A stretch of DNA of 6,923 nt from Deltaproteobacteria bacterium. Its GTDB lineage: Bacteria > Bdellovibrionota_C > UBA2361 > SZUA-149 > JADYYL01. The stretch's first letter is position 1. Each line of letters begins with the position of its first letter. This document shows, one piece after another, positions 1 to 6,119 of the stretch. The notes beneath the pieces are model-generated. The model was not told the origin of the DNA. It made no database searches and saw only the letters and a list, made by a program, of their open reading frames with translations. The position numbers and the translations under genes are program-made. Where the stretch lies: positions 1 through 6,923 of the forward strand of contig JADYYL010000010.1 of assembly GCA_020853655.1 (NCBI GenBank). The letters run 5' to 3'.

Positions 1-1
1 G

Positions 2-1318
2 AGCCGTATCGACGCGATCATCGAAGAGTGTCGCGACACGGTGGGTCACGTTCGACTCGCAGAGACATACCCGTGTGCAGTCGAAGACCTGATGCTCGGC
101 ATGGCGCCGGCCTGTGTCGCATTCGGCCCCGGAATGCAGATTGGTGAGATTATTGACGGCGCGCTTCGTCTTCAGACGGAACATCCGCAGACCGGCTGCT
201 TCGTGTTCCTCGAATCGCGCGCGATGACGATCGACGCGCTCTGCTCACTCCAATCTGTCACGTCGGACATCTTCTCGTTTGATGACCCACCGGCGCGACT
301 CGTCCACGCACTACTCTCTCTTGCGCGCTCCGTCAGAGGAGACGGGCACCGCAACTTGATCACAGTGAGCGGAGCGAAAGGTGGCGTCGGCACGACCACA
401 CTGGCATGCGCCATCGCGCACGCTCTCGACCTGCAAGAGCACCGCTCCGTGCTCGTCGACCTCTCCGCCACATCGTTCATCGCCCGCGCTCTCCTCTCTC
501 CACATCTCTCATCACAGGAGCTCGGTGGCGCGCTCGCCGACGATTCTCCTCTCGACGCCGCCGTTATTCGCAGTGCCATCTCCACCGCACCGTGTGGGCT
601 CGACCATCTCCTTCCGCCTGCCGGCGGCGCGCACATTCGAGAATCGTGGATTCGAGATACGCAACGTTTCGAGCGAACACTCACCGCGATAGAACTCCTC
701 CAGGAACTCTACGATGCGGTTGTCATCGATATTGCCGGATGTGAAGGCATTGTGCCGTTTGCACTACAATCGCGCGCGGATATCCGAATCTCCGTGTGCA
801 CCGGAGATCCCGCCGCGGTGCATGTTCACGGAGTCGAGCGCGCGCGATTCGGCTCCATGGAAGGCGAAGGGGTCACCGTCTTCATCCCTACCTCGCATGG
901 GATAAGCACATCCGATTTCGAACGTTTCGTTGCGAACTCGCTCGACAGCGGAGAAGCACAGTCGATCGTCTCACTCCCCCGCGACAATGCCGGCGCGACA
1001 TGGATTGGCTCCGGCGACACATTCTACGGGCGATCATCGCGCGCGAGCAGACGGGTCATCGATCAGCTCGCGGAAGTCGCGACGCGGAGTCGCGAGCCCT
1101 CCGACGTCGACCAGAGCAAGGCGGACCGCCACACGTCGCCCGTCGGCCCTCGCCTCGCGCTGCCCATGCCCAGCCCTGTCCCCAACCTCCTCACGGAGCT
1201 CTTCTCACGCATCTCCAAGTTCCGTCCCCGACTGACCGCGCTCGAACGAGTTCCTCGCCGGAATCCGTTTCGGTCCCCATCGGAGATGCTTGGAGACCCT
1301 CGAGGATCTGCCACCTAA
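2..1318 (+). CDS. cpaE: CpaE/TadZ-type pilus assembly ATPase, 5'-partial
   Basis: MinD/ParA-superfamily ATPase of the Tad pilus. Family members sit at the cytoplasmic face and help position the secretion machine. Numbering here counts from the GTG at 41. Residues 1-97 look like the later strands and helices of an atypical receiver domain (strands near 22-28 and 53-57). The reading frame stays open to base 2, and the 13 upstream codons read as a plausible helix (IDAIIEECRD), so the gene probably starts upstream and the GTG at 41, which lacks a well-placed ribosome binding site, is not its start. The ATPase domain has a deviant P-loop GAKGGVGTTT at 111-120, a Walker A' strand VLVDLS at 137-142 and a Walker B strand VVIDIAG at 226-232. 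The P-loop lysine of GKT is Thr, and the second Asp of the usual DxD is Ser142. A Pro/Ser/Arg-rich tail (349-425) contains a possible amphipathic helix. TAA stop at 1316-1318. The family call is firm; the real N-terminus is unknown. Confidence 0.87.
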   Translation, partial: SRIDAIIEECRDTVGHVRLAETYPCAVEDLMLGMAPACVAFGPGMQIGEIIDGALRLQTEHPQTGCFVFLESRAMTIDALCSLQSVTSDIFSFDDPPARLVHALLSLARSVRGDGHRNLITVSGAKGGVGTTTLACAIAHALDLQEHRSVLVDLSATSFIARALLSPHLSSQELGGALADDSPLDAAVIRSAISTAPCGLDHLLPPAGGAHIRESWIRDTQRFERTLTAIELLQELYDAVVIDIAGCEGIVPFALQSRADIRISVCTGDPAAVHVHGVERARFGSMEGEGVTVFIPTSHGISTSDFERFVANSLDSGEAQSIVSLPRDNAGATWIGSGDTFYGRSSRASRRVIDQLAEVATRSREPSDVDQSKADRHTSPVGPRLALPMPSPVPNLLTELFSRISKFRPRLTALERVPRRNPFRSPSEMLGDPRGSAT

Positions 1319-1330
1319 CTTTTGAACATT

Positions 1331-1336
1331 GGAGAA
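1331..1336 (+). promoter_or_regulatory. Ribosome binding site of the Flp-like gene
   Basis: GGAGAA lies 6 bases before the ATG at 1343. It decides the start: the in-frame TTG at 1322 is only three bases after the cpaE stop and has no Shine-Dalgarno sequence in front of it. The 24-base gap at 1319-1342 is the only intergenic DNA in the window and shows no terminator hairpin. Confidence 0.7.
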
Positions 1337-1342
1337 GCGCCC

Positions 1343-1651
1343 ATGAACTCAGATTATCCGAGAATGACAGATACCGGCGACGCCGTTCCGCCGAAGCGAT
1401 CCCCTACCCCTCCCGCCTATCGAGCGCCCGACGAGGTGCCAGGTCCTATCCATGCCCCTCTCACACCGAGATTGGGTCGCGCGAAGCGAGCCGAAGGCGG
1501 TGAACGCGGGAGCCTTGCACTTGAACAGGTGTTGTTCATCGGCGCCGTCGTGGCACTCACTTCCGGCGTCTATGCCTTCTATCAGGACCTCGGGACATAC
1601 TTCACGAACTTCACACTTGCGGCACCCCCCTCAAACTTTGGAGCGCCGTAG
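1343..1651 (+). CDS. Flp-like prepilin with long proline-rich leader
   Basis: A 102-residue protein that I read as a class III (Flp-type) prepilin. Residues 1-56 are hydrophilic and Pro/Arg-rich and end in a basic stretch (RLGRAKRAEGGERG). A cleavage-site-like motif follows, G56|SLALEQ, with Glu at +5 of the predicted mature chain. The usual Flp motif is G|xxxxEY; here Gln replaces Tyr. A hydrophobic helix (about residues 63-76) and a short tail rich in Phe, Pro and Asn follow. The predicted mature chain is 46 residues, within the normal Flp size range, but the leader is about twice or more the usual length. The ATG at 1343 is chosen because of its GGAGAA. The TAG stop overlaps the GTG of cpaB by one base. 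It could be the major pilin, a minor pilin, or a pilin-like accessory protein; another flp gene may exist outside the window. Expected location: inner membrane before cleavage, then the fibre. Confidence 0.62.
   Translation: MNSDYPRMTDTGDAVPPKRSPTPPAYRAPDEVPGPIHAPLTPRLGRAKRAEGGERGSLALEQVLFIGAVVALTSGVYAFYQDLGTYFTNFTLAAPPSNFGAP
1508..1513 (+). other. Predicted prepilin peptidase cleavage site of the Flp-like protein
   Basis: Codons for Gly56 and Ser57. Cleavage between them would leave a mature N-terminus SLALEQ with Glu at +5, the residue conserved in type IV-family pilins. This rests on motif recognition only. Confidence 0.55.
1640..1643 (+). promoter_or_regulatory. Ribosome binding site of cpaB
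   Basis: GGAG lies 7 bases before the GTG at 1651, inside the last codons of the Flp-like gene. It supports GTG as the start of cpaB. With the TAGTG junction it suggests coupled translation of the two genes. Confidence 0.6.
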
Positions 1652-2535
1652 TGATACGTCGAAGCACCCCACTCAGACAGAGGGCGCGCGCCTTGCAGCT
1701 TGCCGGAGTGACGCTCCTCGCCGTGTCAGCGGGGTTCGTCCTCCGGGGTGCTGATGCTGTGGAACGAGAGGTGCTTGTGCCTACTCCGCAGCGAGACGTC
1801 TTACGGGGCGAGCCACTCTCTGACGTGGCGTATACGCTTCGCACCGTCCCCGAGCGCTCATCCTTCGGCATCCTCAGCAACATCGCGGAGTATCACCGCT
1901 CCTATGCTCTCGCGACGCTCCAAGAAGGTGCGCCGATTCTCGCCTCCCATGTCTCGGCGCGCGCCCTCGAACAGAATAGCGTCGTTCAGCGAATTCCGGA
2001 GGGGATGAGAGCGATTACAGTTCGTGTGGATGCAGAGTCTGCGGTGGAGGGGTGGGCGCGCTCTGGTGCCCGGGTTGACGTGATTCTGGTGCATAAGAAG
2101 GAGCGCACGATGCGGTCGACAATCATTGCTTCTAATGTGGAGATTCTCTCTGCCGGAAGCTCGACCGTTCCGCTTCGCGCGGACGACACCACCTCGAAGG
2201 CGCCGAATACGGTGACGCTGCTCGTCAGTCAGGACGTCGCGCTTCGAATCAAAACGGCGGCCATGCTCGGTTCGCTGACCTTCGCTCTTCGGGGCTCTGA
2301 CGACTCTCGCCCAGTCGACGATCAGCTCATCGACGAATCGCGCCTCTTTCCCGCGGACTCCAAGCCCTCCGCAGAAGACAGCATCCGCGGAGTAGCGACG
2401 GATGCCGATGGTCGGAGCTACATCTTGAAGAGCGACTCTCGCTGGCTCCGCGCGACACCGGAGGTCGCCAGGAGCGTCTCGCCGTCGGCGGCTCGCCGTG
2501 CACGTGACGTTGACTTCGATGAAGAGGTTCCATGA
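1651..2535 (+). CDS. cpaB: CpaB/RcpC-type Flp pilus assembly protein (SAF domain)
   Basis: 294 residues, a normal length for CpaB/RcpC. These are envelope proteins of Tad machines that work with the outer-membrane channel and affect pilus stability or modification. The N-terminus is basic (MIRRSTPLRQRAR) followed by one membrane segment at about 17-32, so most of the protein is extracytoplasmic. A SAF-type region spans about 39-103 and includes VLRGEPLSDVAY and the later element LQEGAPILASHVS. The RcpC/CpaB core begins at 115 with IPEGMRAITVRVDAESAV and continues through GARVDVILV (139-147) to an LLVSQDVALRI strand/helix near 190-200. The last 75 or so residues are hydrophilic and look disordered. 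The GTG start is supported by GGAG at 1640. The stop overlaps the cpaF start as ATGA. Unusually, cpaF follows directly with no secretin gene between them. Confidence 0.87.
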   Translation: MIRRSTPLRQRARALQLAGVTLLAVSAGFVLRGADAVEREVLVPTPQRDVLRGEPLSDVAYTLRTVPERSSFGILSNIAEYHRSYALATLQEGAPILASHVSARALEQNSVVQRIPEGMRAITVRVDAESAVEGWARSGARVDVILVHKKERTMRSTIIASNVEILSAGSSTVPLRADDTTSKAPNTVTLLVSQDVALRIKTAAMLGSLTFALRGSDDSRPVDDQLIDESRLFPADSKPSAEDSIRGVATDADGRSYILKSDSRWLRATPEVARSVSPSAARRARDVDFDEEVP

Positions 2536-3926
2536 CTCGCAGCACCGCAGCTCCCCTCTCCGCCACAGAGATCCTCAAGCGTTATCGACGTCGAGAGCAC
2601 CAGGTGTCGCCTTCTCAACCGACCTCGCACAGTGAACCGATGACCCCCTCAGCACGTTACGTCGCGCGCGAGGCAAAAGCGCGACTGGCAGCAAGACCAT
2701 GGGTATCAGGAGACACTCCTTCATTCTCGGCTGGTGGCATTGCGGAGATGGTTCATTCCGTCGAATCAGCGGCCGGAGAAGTTCTCTCCGAAGATGAGCG
2801 TGCTTCCGTCATCAGCGCGCTGGAGGTTTCGAGCGGAGAGTTTGGACTCCTCACTCCATTGATTGAATCTCATGACATCAACGACATCATCGTCGCGTCC
2901 TATCACAATATCAGCGTCCAACGTGGCCGCCTGAATCAGCAGACGGATTTCGCATTCCCCGATCACGACGCATATCTTTCCTATATCGAGAACCTCCTCC
3001 GGAGAGTCGGCAAAGCATCAACCGCTGCGACGCCGGTGGTCGACGCGGCGATTGGCTCTCGCATTCGGCTGTGCGTTACCCATGAGTCGTTCTCGCCACC
3101 CGGGATGGGTCCGACCCTCACCATCCGCATCGCCAGGCATCCGACGGTCTCGCTCGCGACGCTGCACCGCCGCCGCCTCGCACCCGCCCCGGTTCTCGAG
3201 TACCTTGCCGCCCTCATCCAGTCCGGGCAGGCCACCGTGTTGATCTCCGGGGAAGTCAGCACGGGGAAGACAACGCTCGCTCGAGCCCTCGCCTCCGAGA
3301 TACCCCTTGACGAGTCTGTGCTGGTCATCGAGGACACACACGAGCTCGCGCTCGATCGTCCGTTCACACGAACCCTCCTCACCCGAGAGGCGAACACCGA
3401 GGGCGCGGGTCGTATTGCGCCTTCCCAGGCGATTCGCGCCGGACTGCGGATGGCGATGAATCGGATCATTCTCGGAGAGCTCCGCGATGCTCAGGCGGCG
3501 GAGGCATTTATCGACGTGTGCACATCGGGTCACCCGGGTGTCTCGACCATCCACGCCAAAGGGGTTCGCGACGCGCTTGCACGACTCGAACTCTTACTCC
3601 TTCGCGCCTACGGGCACGTCGGTGTTGACCCGATTCGACGCCACATCGCGCAGGCGGTGAGCTGCGTCGTCCATCTCGGCTCCAACCGCGATTCAAGAGA
3701 GCGCAGAGTTCTCGAAGTCGCGGAAATTCAGACCGCAGCAGACGGCAACGTCCAGCTCGCGCCGATGTTCCGGTTGTGCGACGGAACGGACGAAGGAGTG
3801 TGGAAACGTGGCGCGGGAATATCCGCCTTCCCAGAGGCTCTTCGACGACGGGGATGCGATCTCTTACCCCCGGGTTCAGTTCTTCGGTTGCACTCGGACG
3901 GGTGTTCCTCCACGGAGGTCGAGTGA
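2532..3926 (+). CDS. cpaF: CpaF/TadA secretion ATPase of the Tad pilus
   Basis: 464 residues, close to the usual size for CpaF/TadA, the hexameric VirB11/PulE-family ATPase that powers Flp pilus assembly at the cytoplasmic side of the inner membrane. Residues 1-80 are variable and poorly conserved. The N-terminal domain carries the LTPLIESHDINDIIV element (107-121), which resembles the family's L-x-P-L-L-x-D-x-x-v-t-E/D-I-m-V segment. The catalytic domain has Walker A GEVSTGKT at 240-247, an Asp box VLVIEDTHELAL at 263-274, a Walker B region RIILGELRD at 311-319 and a His box SGHPGVSTIHA at 332-342. The segment RRVLEVAEI (391-399) matches the typical family C-terminal part. The ATG at 2532 overlaps the cpaB stop (ATGA) and has GAGG at 2524-2527, slightly close to it. 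The GELRDAQA stretch differs from the common GEVRGxEA, but the catalytic Glu316 and Arg318 are kept, so the enzyme looks active. Confidence 0.94.
   Translation: MTRSTAAPLSATEILKRYRRREHQVSPSQPTSHSEPMTPSARYVAREAKARLAARPWVSGDTPSFSAGGIAEMVHSVESAAGEVLSEDERASVISALEVSSGEFGLLTPLIESHDINDIIVASYHNISVQRGRLNQQTDFAFPDHDAYLSYIENLLRRVGKASTAATPVVDAAIGSRIRLCVTHESFSPPGMGPTLTIRIARHPTVSLATLHRRRLAPAPVLEYLAALIQSGQATVLISGEVSTGKTTLARALASEIPLDESVLVIEDTHELALDRPFTRTLLTREANTEGAGRIAPSQAIRAGLRMAMNRIILGELRDAQAAEAFIDVCTSGHPGVSTIHAKGVRDALARLELLLLRAYGHVGVDPIRRHIAQAVSCVVHLGSNRDSRERRVLEVAEIQTAADGNVQLAPMFRLCDGTDEGVWKRGAGISAFPEALRRRGCDLLPPGSVLRLHSDGCSSTEVE
3914..3919 (+). promoter_or_regulatory. Ribosome binding site of tadB
   Basis: GGAGGT lies 4 bases before the GTG at 3923, within the end of cpaF. 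It is the strongest Shine-Dalgarno match near this junction and fixes the tadB start at 3923, not at the ATG at 3776, which would overlap cpaF by about 150 bases. Confidence 0.7.
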
Positions 3927-4747
3927 AGTCGGCACGCGCATACTTCGCCCGTGTGGAGTGCGTTCGTCGGCTTCGTGCGATGACAACAGCAACCGCTCAC
4001 GCGACGCCGCTACCTCGGGGAGCATTCGACACCCTTTATCGAAAGAGACACGTTCTCGCAGCGGTAACCTTCACCGTGATATTGGCGCTCGCTCCGCTGG
4101 ATGTTCGGGTGCTTCTACGCGGGGGAGTCGCCCTGAGCTCACTCATGCTGATTCTTCTCCTGACTCGACGCTTCGCGCTTCATCGGCGCCATCGTGCGGC
4201 TACGGCGACATTCCTTGAGGACCTGCCCGCGGTGCTTCTCGCAACGGCGGCGAGTATGAGAGTCGGCCTCGCTGCATATCCAGCGCTCTCGAGGAGCGCG
4301 CACGCTCTTCCGTCTCACTCGCCCGTTCGGGAAGAGATCGAGCAGCTTCTCTCTCACCTCTCTTCTGGCGTCCGGCCGGAGAGAGCTCTCGCGCTCTTTG
4401 GCGCGCGTTTCTCCTCACCCGACCTACCGCTCTTCCGTTCGGCACTCGCGCTGGTGGCGGAGCACGGTGGGCCACTGGCCCCGACACTGCACCGCCTCGC
4501 TGTCATCACCCGCGACCGCATGACGCTCATTCGACAGGCACGATCGATCACCGCGTTGACGCGCATGACGTCGTCCATCATTGTCATGCTCTGCCCCGTG
4601 CTGCTGTGTAGCCTCTCCTTCCGATCGGATGATTTCTGGGCAACAGCCGTAACTGAACCCGTCGCGCGCGCATGCACGATCTCAGGTCTAGTCGTCATCG
4701 CGATTGGTCACGCGACCGTTCTGCGAATGAGCGCGTTTCGACCATGA
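3923..4747 (+). CDS. tadB: TadB, inner-membrane platform protein (T2SSF family)
   Basis: 274 residues from the GTG at 3923. TadB and TadC form the GspF-like inner-membrane platform on which CpaF acts. Two hydrophobic segments (about 44-59 and 66-80) are followed by a basic stretch (TRRFALHRRHR). The T2SSF domain comes next, from FLEDLPAVLLATAASMRVGL (97-116) through LSSGVRPERALALFGARF (146-163) and LALVAEHGGPLAPTLHRLA (175-193). Two more membrane segments lie near 216-231 and 249-268. This four-segment layout is typical for TadB. The start is chosen because GTGA overlaps the cpaF stop by four bases and GGAGGT precedes it; an internal ATG at 3980 (residue 20) is a weaker alternative. The stop overlaps the tadC ATG (ATGA). 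The order cpaF-tadB-tadC is the conserved core of Tad loci. Confidence 0.88.
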   Translation: MKSARAYFARVECVRRLRAMTTATAHATPLPRGAFDTLYRKRHVLAAVTFTVILALAPLDVRVLLRGGVALSSLMLILLLTRRFALHRRHRAATATFLEDLPAVLLATAASMRVGLAAYPALSRSAHALPSHSPVREEIEQLLSHLSSGVRPERALALFGARFSSPDLPLFRSALALVAEHGGPLAPTLHRLAVITRDRMTLIRQARSITALTRMTSSIIVMLCPVLLCSLSFRSDDFWATAVTEPVARACTISGLVVIAIGHATVLRMSAFRP

Positions 4748-5649
4748 TCATCGCTTTCATCATCCTCGGCGCATGCGCTCTCGGTGCGAGCATCGCACTC
4801 TCCTGTTCAGCTTTGGCTCCCATGAATCGCCTTCGGTCGCTCCGCGACGCGGCCGTCGAGCCCGTCCCTCAGTCGGCGGAGGTTGACCTCGCGCACCTCG
4901 ACGATTGGCTTGGACGCTCGGGGCTCATTGAGCCCAATGCGCGGCGGACCTTCATCGCCAGCACCGCCCTGCTCATCTTCCTCTCGCCACTCATAACCAT
5001 CGCCATCACCGCCGCGCTCGGAGGGTCCGTGCTTTTCATTGGCAGTTGTTTGCTCTGCCTGACAAGCACAGCGCCGCTCTTTCGGCTCCGTCATCGCGAA
5101 GTCGCACATCGCGGACGACTGCTCTCATCGCTCCCATTATTGCTCGAGTCTCTGATCCTGTTGGTGGAATCGGGGCTCGGCCTTTTGCCAGCCTTAGCCG
5201 CGTGCTCCGAGGCTTCGGACATCCGTCATGTCCCGGCCGCACGATACTTCACGCTCGTCTACGCAAGAGTCGCCAGTGGAATACCGCTTTCCGAAGCCGT
5301 TCGGTCAGTCGCTCTGAGAGCGGCGCATCCAGCGATTCGCCATGTGCTCTTGCATCTCGATGTCGCCGGAAGCGAAGGGGGCAAGCTCGGCGATGCCCTT
5401 CGCAGTCTGAGCGACTATGCCCACGCCGAGTGGAAGCTCTGGGTGGAAGAGCGGGTTCGACGTCTCGAGAACCTCGCGGTCTTTCCGGTATTCGCTTCGG
5501 TACTCGGCCTCATGCTCGTCATCGGAGCCGTTCCACTGGCGAAGGTTCACAACATACGAGGCGCTCTCGCCGCCGGGGGCACCCCATCAGCGGAGACTCT
5601 CGCCGATCCGCCGCGCGCCTCTCACATTCGCCAGGGAGGCCGTCCATGA
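4744..5649 (+). CDS. tadC: TadC, inner-membrane platform protein (T2SSF family)
   Basis: 301 residues. It is the second GspF-like platform subunit, partner of TadB. The chain opens with a membrane segment (2-22). A linker includes LDDWLGRSGLIEP (52-64), and two close hydrophobic segments lie at about 70-92 and 94-112. The T2SSF domain runs from LLSSLPLLLESLILLVESGL (127-146) through YARVASGIPLSEAVRSVA (173-190) and LLHLDVAGSEGGKLGDALRSL (202-222) to a last membrane helix at about 244-264. The hallmark Gly-rich turn of the family (GSEGGKLGDAL) is intact. The ATG at 4744 is preferred because it forms an ATGA overlap with tadB; the frame is open upstream to an ATG at 4672, but those residues are the tadB sequence read in another frame. 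No clear Shine-Dalgarno precedes 4744, so translation may depend on ribosomes finishing tadB. The C-terminal 35 residues are Pro/Ala-rich and hydrophilic. Confidence 0.9.
   Translation: MIIAFIILGACALGASIALSCSALAPMNRLRSLRDAAVEPVPQSAEVDLAHLDDWLGRSGLIEPNARRTFIASTALLIFLSPLITIAITAALGGSVLFIGSCLLCLTSTAPLFRLRHREVAHRGRLLSSLPLLLESLILLVESGLGLLPALAACSEASDIRHVPAARYFTLVYARVASGIPLSEAVRSVALRAAHPAIRHVLLHLDVAGSEGGKLGDALRSLSDYAHAEWKLWVEERVRRLENLAVFPVFASVLGLMLVIGAVPLAKVHNIRGALAAGGTPSAETLADPPRASHIRQGGRP
5634..5639 (+). promoter_or_regulatory. Ribosome binding site of tadE
   Basis: GGGAGG lies 6 bases before the ATG at 5646, inside the end of tadC. It fixes the tadE start within a frame that is open for a further 600 bases upstream. 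Confidence 0.72.
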
Positions 5650-6119
5650 AGCTCGTTTCCAACCGCCGAGGATCGTTCTCGCTCGAAATGACCCTCGCCA
5701 TTCTCGTCGCCGTCACATTCATCGGCGGGTGCTTCAACCTGGCACGCTATCTACTCGCAACAGCGAGCGTTCATTCGGCGCTTGTCGAAGTCGCACGGTG
5801 CATGCGCAGTGCCGCCTCAGACTGCAATCGCGCCGGGACGTCATCTGCGGAGATAGAAGACCGTGCTCTTGCGGTTGTTCGTCGTTCGTTCCCACTGGTG
5901 ACGGCTGCGTGCGGCCCGACTCCTCCAAGGAGCGGGGTCACCTGTCTCGCGTTGCGAGCGAATCGAAACGAGGATGCGCAGAGTGTGGTGCTGCGCCTTG
6001 AGGTTCCTCTGCTCTTTCCTCTCGATGTCCTCCTCGCCGACCATCACATAACCGTCGGAGCTGCTGCTCGAATGACACTCCGAACATCAGACGACTCTTT
6101 CTCGGGAGAACCGCAATGA
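5646..6119 (+). CDS. tadE: TadE-like pseudopilin
   Basis: 157 residues, typical for TadE. TadE proteins are pseudopilins processed by the same prepilin peptidase as Flp and needed for pilus assembly. The short leader MKLVSNRRG ends in a predicted cleavage site G9|SFSLEM with Glu14 at +5. A hydrophobic helix (about 15-40) continues into YLLATASVHSALVEVARCMR, the family's pattern in which the helix extends into the extracytoplasmic part. The remainder is a small domain with four cysteines (52, 60, 89, 100) that could form two disulfides outside the cytoplasm. The start is fixed by GGGAGG and by the ATGA overlap with tadC. The stop overlaps the next ATG (ATGA). A TadF-like minor pseudopilin is an alternative name, since TadE and TadF are hard to separate on sequence. 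Confidence 0.83.
   Translation: MKLVSNRRGSFSLEMTLAILVAVTFIGGCFNLARYLLATASVHSALVEVARCMRSAASDCNRAGTSSAEIEDRALAVVRRSFPLVTAACGPTPPRSGVTCLALRANRNEDAQSVVLRLEVPLLFPLDVLLADHHITVGAAARMTLRTSDDSFSGEPQ
5670..5675 (+). other. Predicted prepilin peptidase cleavage site of TadE
   Basis: Codons for Gly9 and Ser10. The motif RRG|SFSLEM closely resembles the site in the Flp-like protein (ERG|SLALEQ), so one CpaA/TadV-type peptidase could process both. No such peptidase is encoded in the window. Confidence 0.62.
6104..6108 (+). promoter_or_regulatory. Ribosome binding site of tadG
   Basis: GGGAG lies 7 bases before the ATG at 6116, inside the end of tadE. It supports the start of the last, truncated gene. Confidence 0.65.

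Noticed and set aside
301..540. Pyrimidine-rich CTCTCT-type tracts on the + strand
   Set aside because: They fall in Leu/Ser codons (CTC, TCT, TCC) of cpaE and follow codon preference; not a repeat array or regulatory element.
172..684. 170-codon antisense frame inside cpaE
   Set aside because: No motif and no ribosome binding site noticed; codon mirror of a GC-rich gene.
41..1318. cpaE starting at the GTG at 41
   Set aside because: No well-placed ribosome binding site, and the frame and receiver-like fold continue upstream to the window edge; treated as 5'-partial.
796..1503. 235-codon + strand frame across the cpaE end and the Flp-like gene
   Set aside because: Arg/Ser-rich translation without any recognisable motif; a shadow of GC-rich coding DNA in another frame.
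1322..1651. TTG start at 1322 for the Flp-like gene
   Set aside because: No Shine-Dalgarno in front, while the ATG at 1343 has GGAGAA six bases upstream.
2981..3554. Two long overlapping antisense frames inside cpaF
   Set aside because: They lie opposite the most conserved ATPase motifs and show no domain of their own.
3776..3922. Upstream extension of tadB overlapping cpaF
   Set aside because: Would overlap a conserved family C-terminus by 150 bases; its residues are not TadB-like, and GTG 3923 has a strong ribosome binding site and a four-base overlap.
4672..4743. Upstream extension of tadC from the ATG at 4672
   Set aside because: The extra 24 residues are charged and are the tadB end in another frame; TadC begins with a membrane segment at 4744.
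5046..5645. 600-base open extension in front of tadE
   Set aside because: Arg/Ser-rich noise lying over conserved tadC in another frame; tadE has a clear start and leader at 5646.
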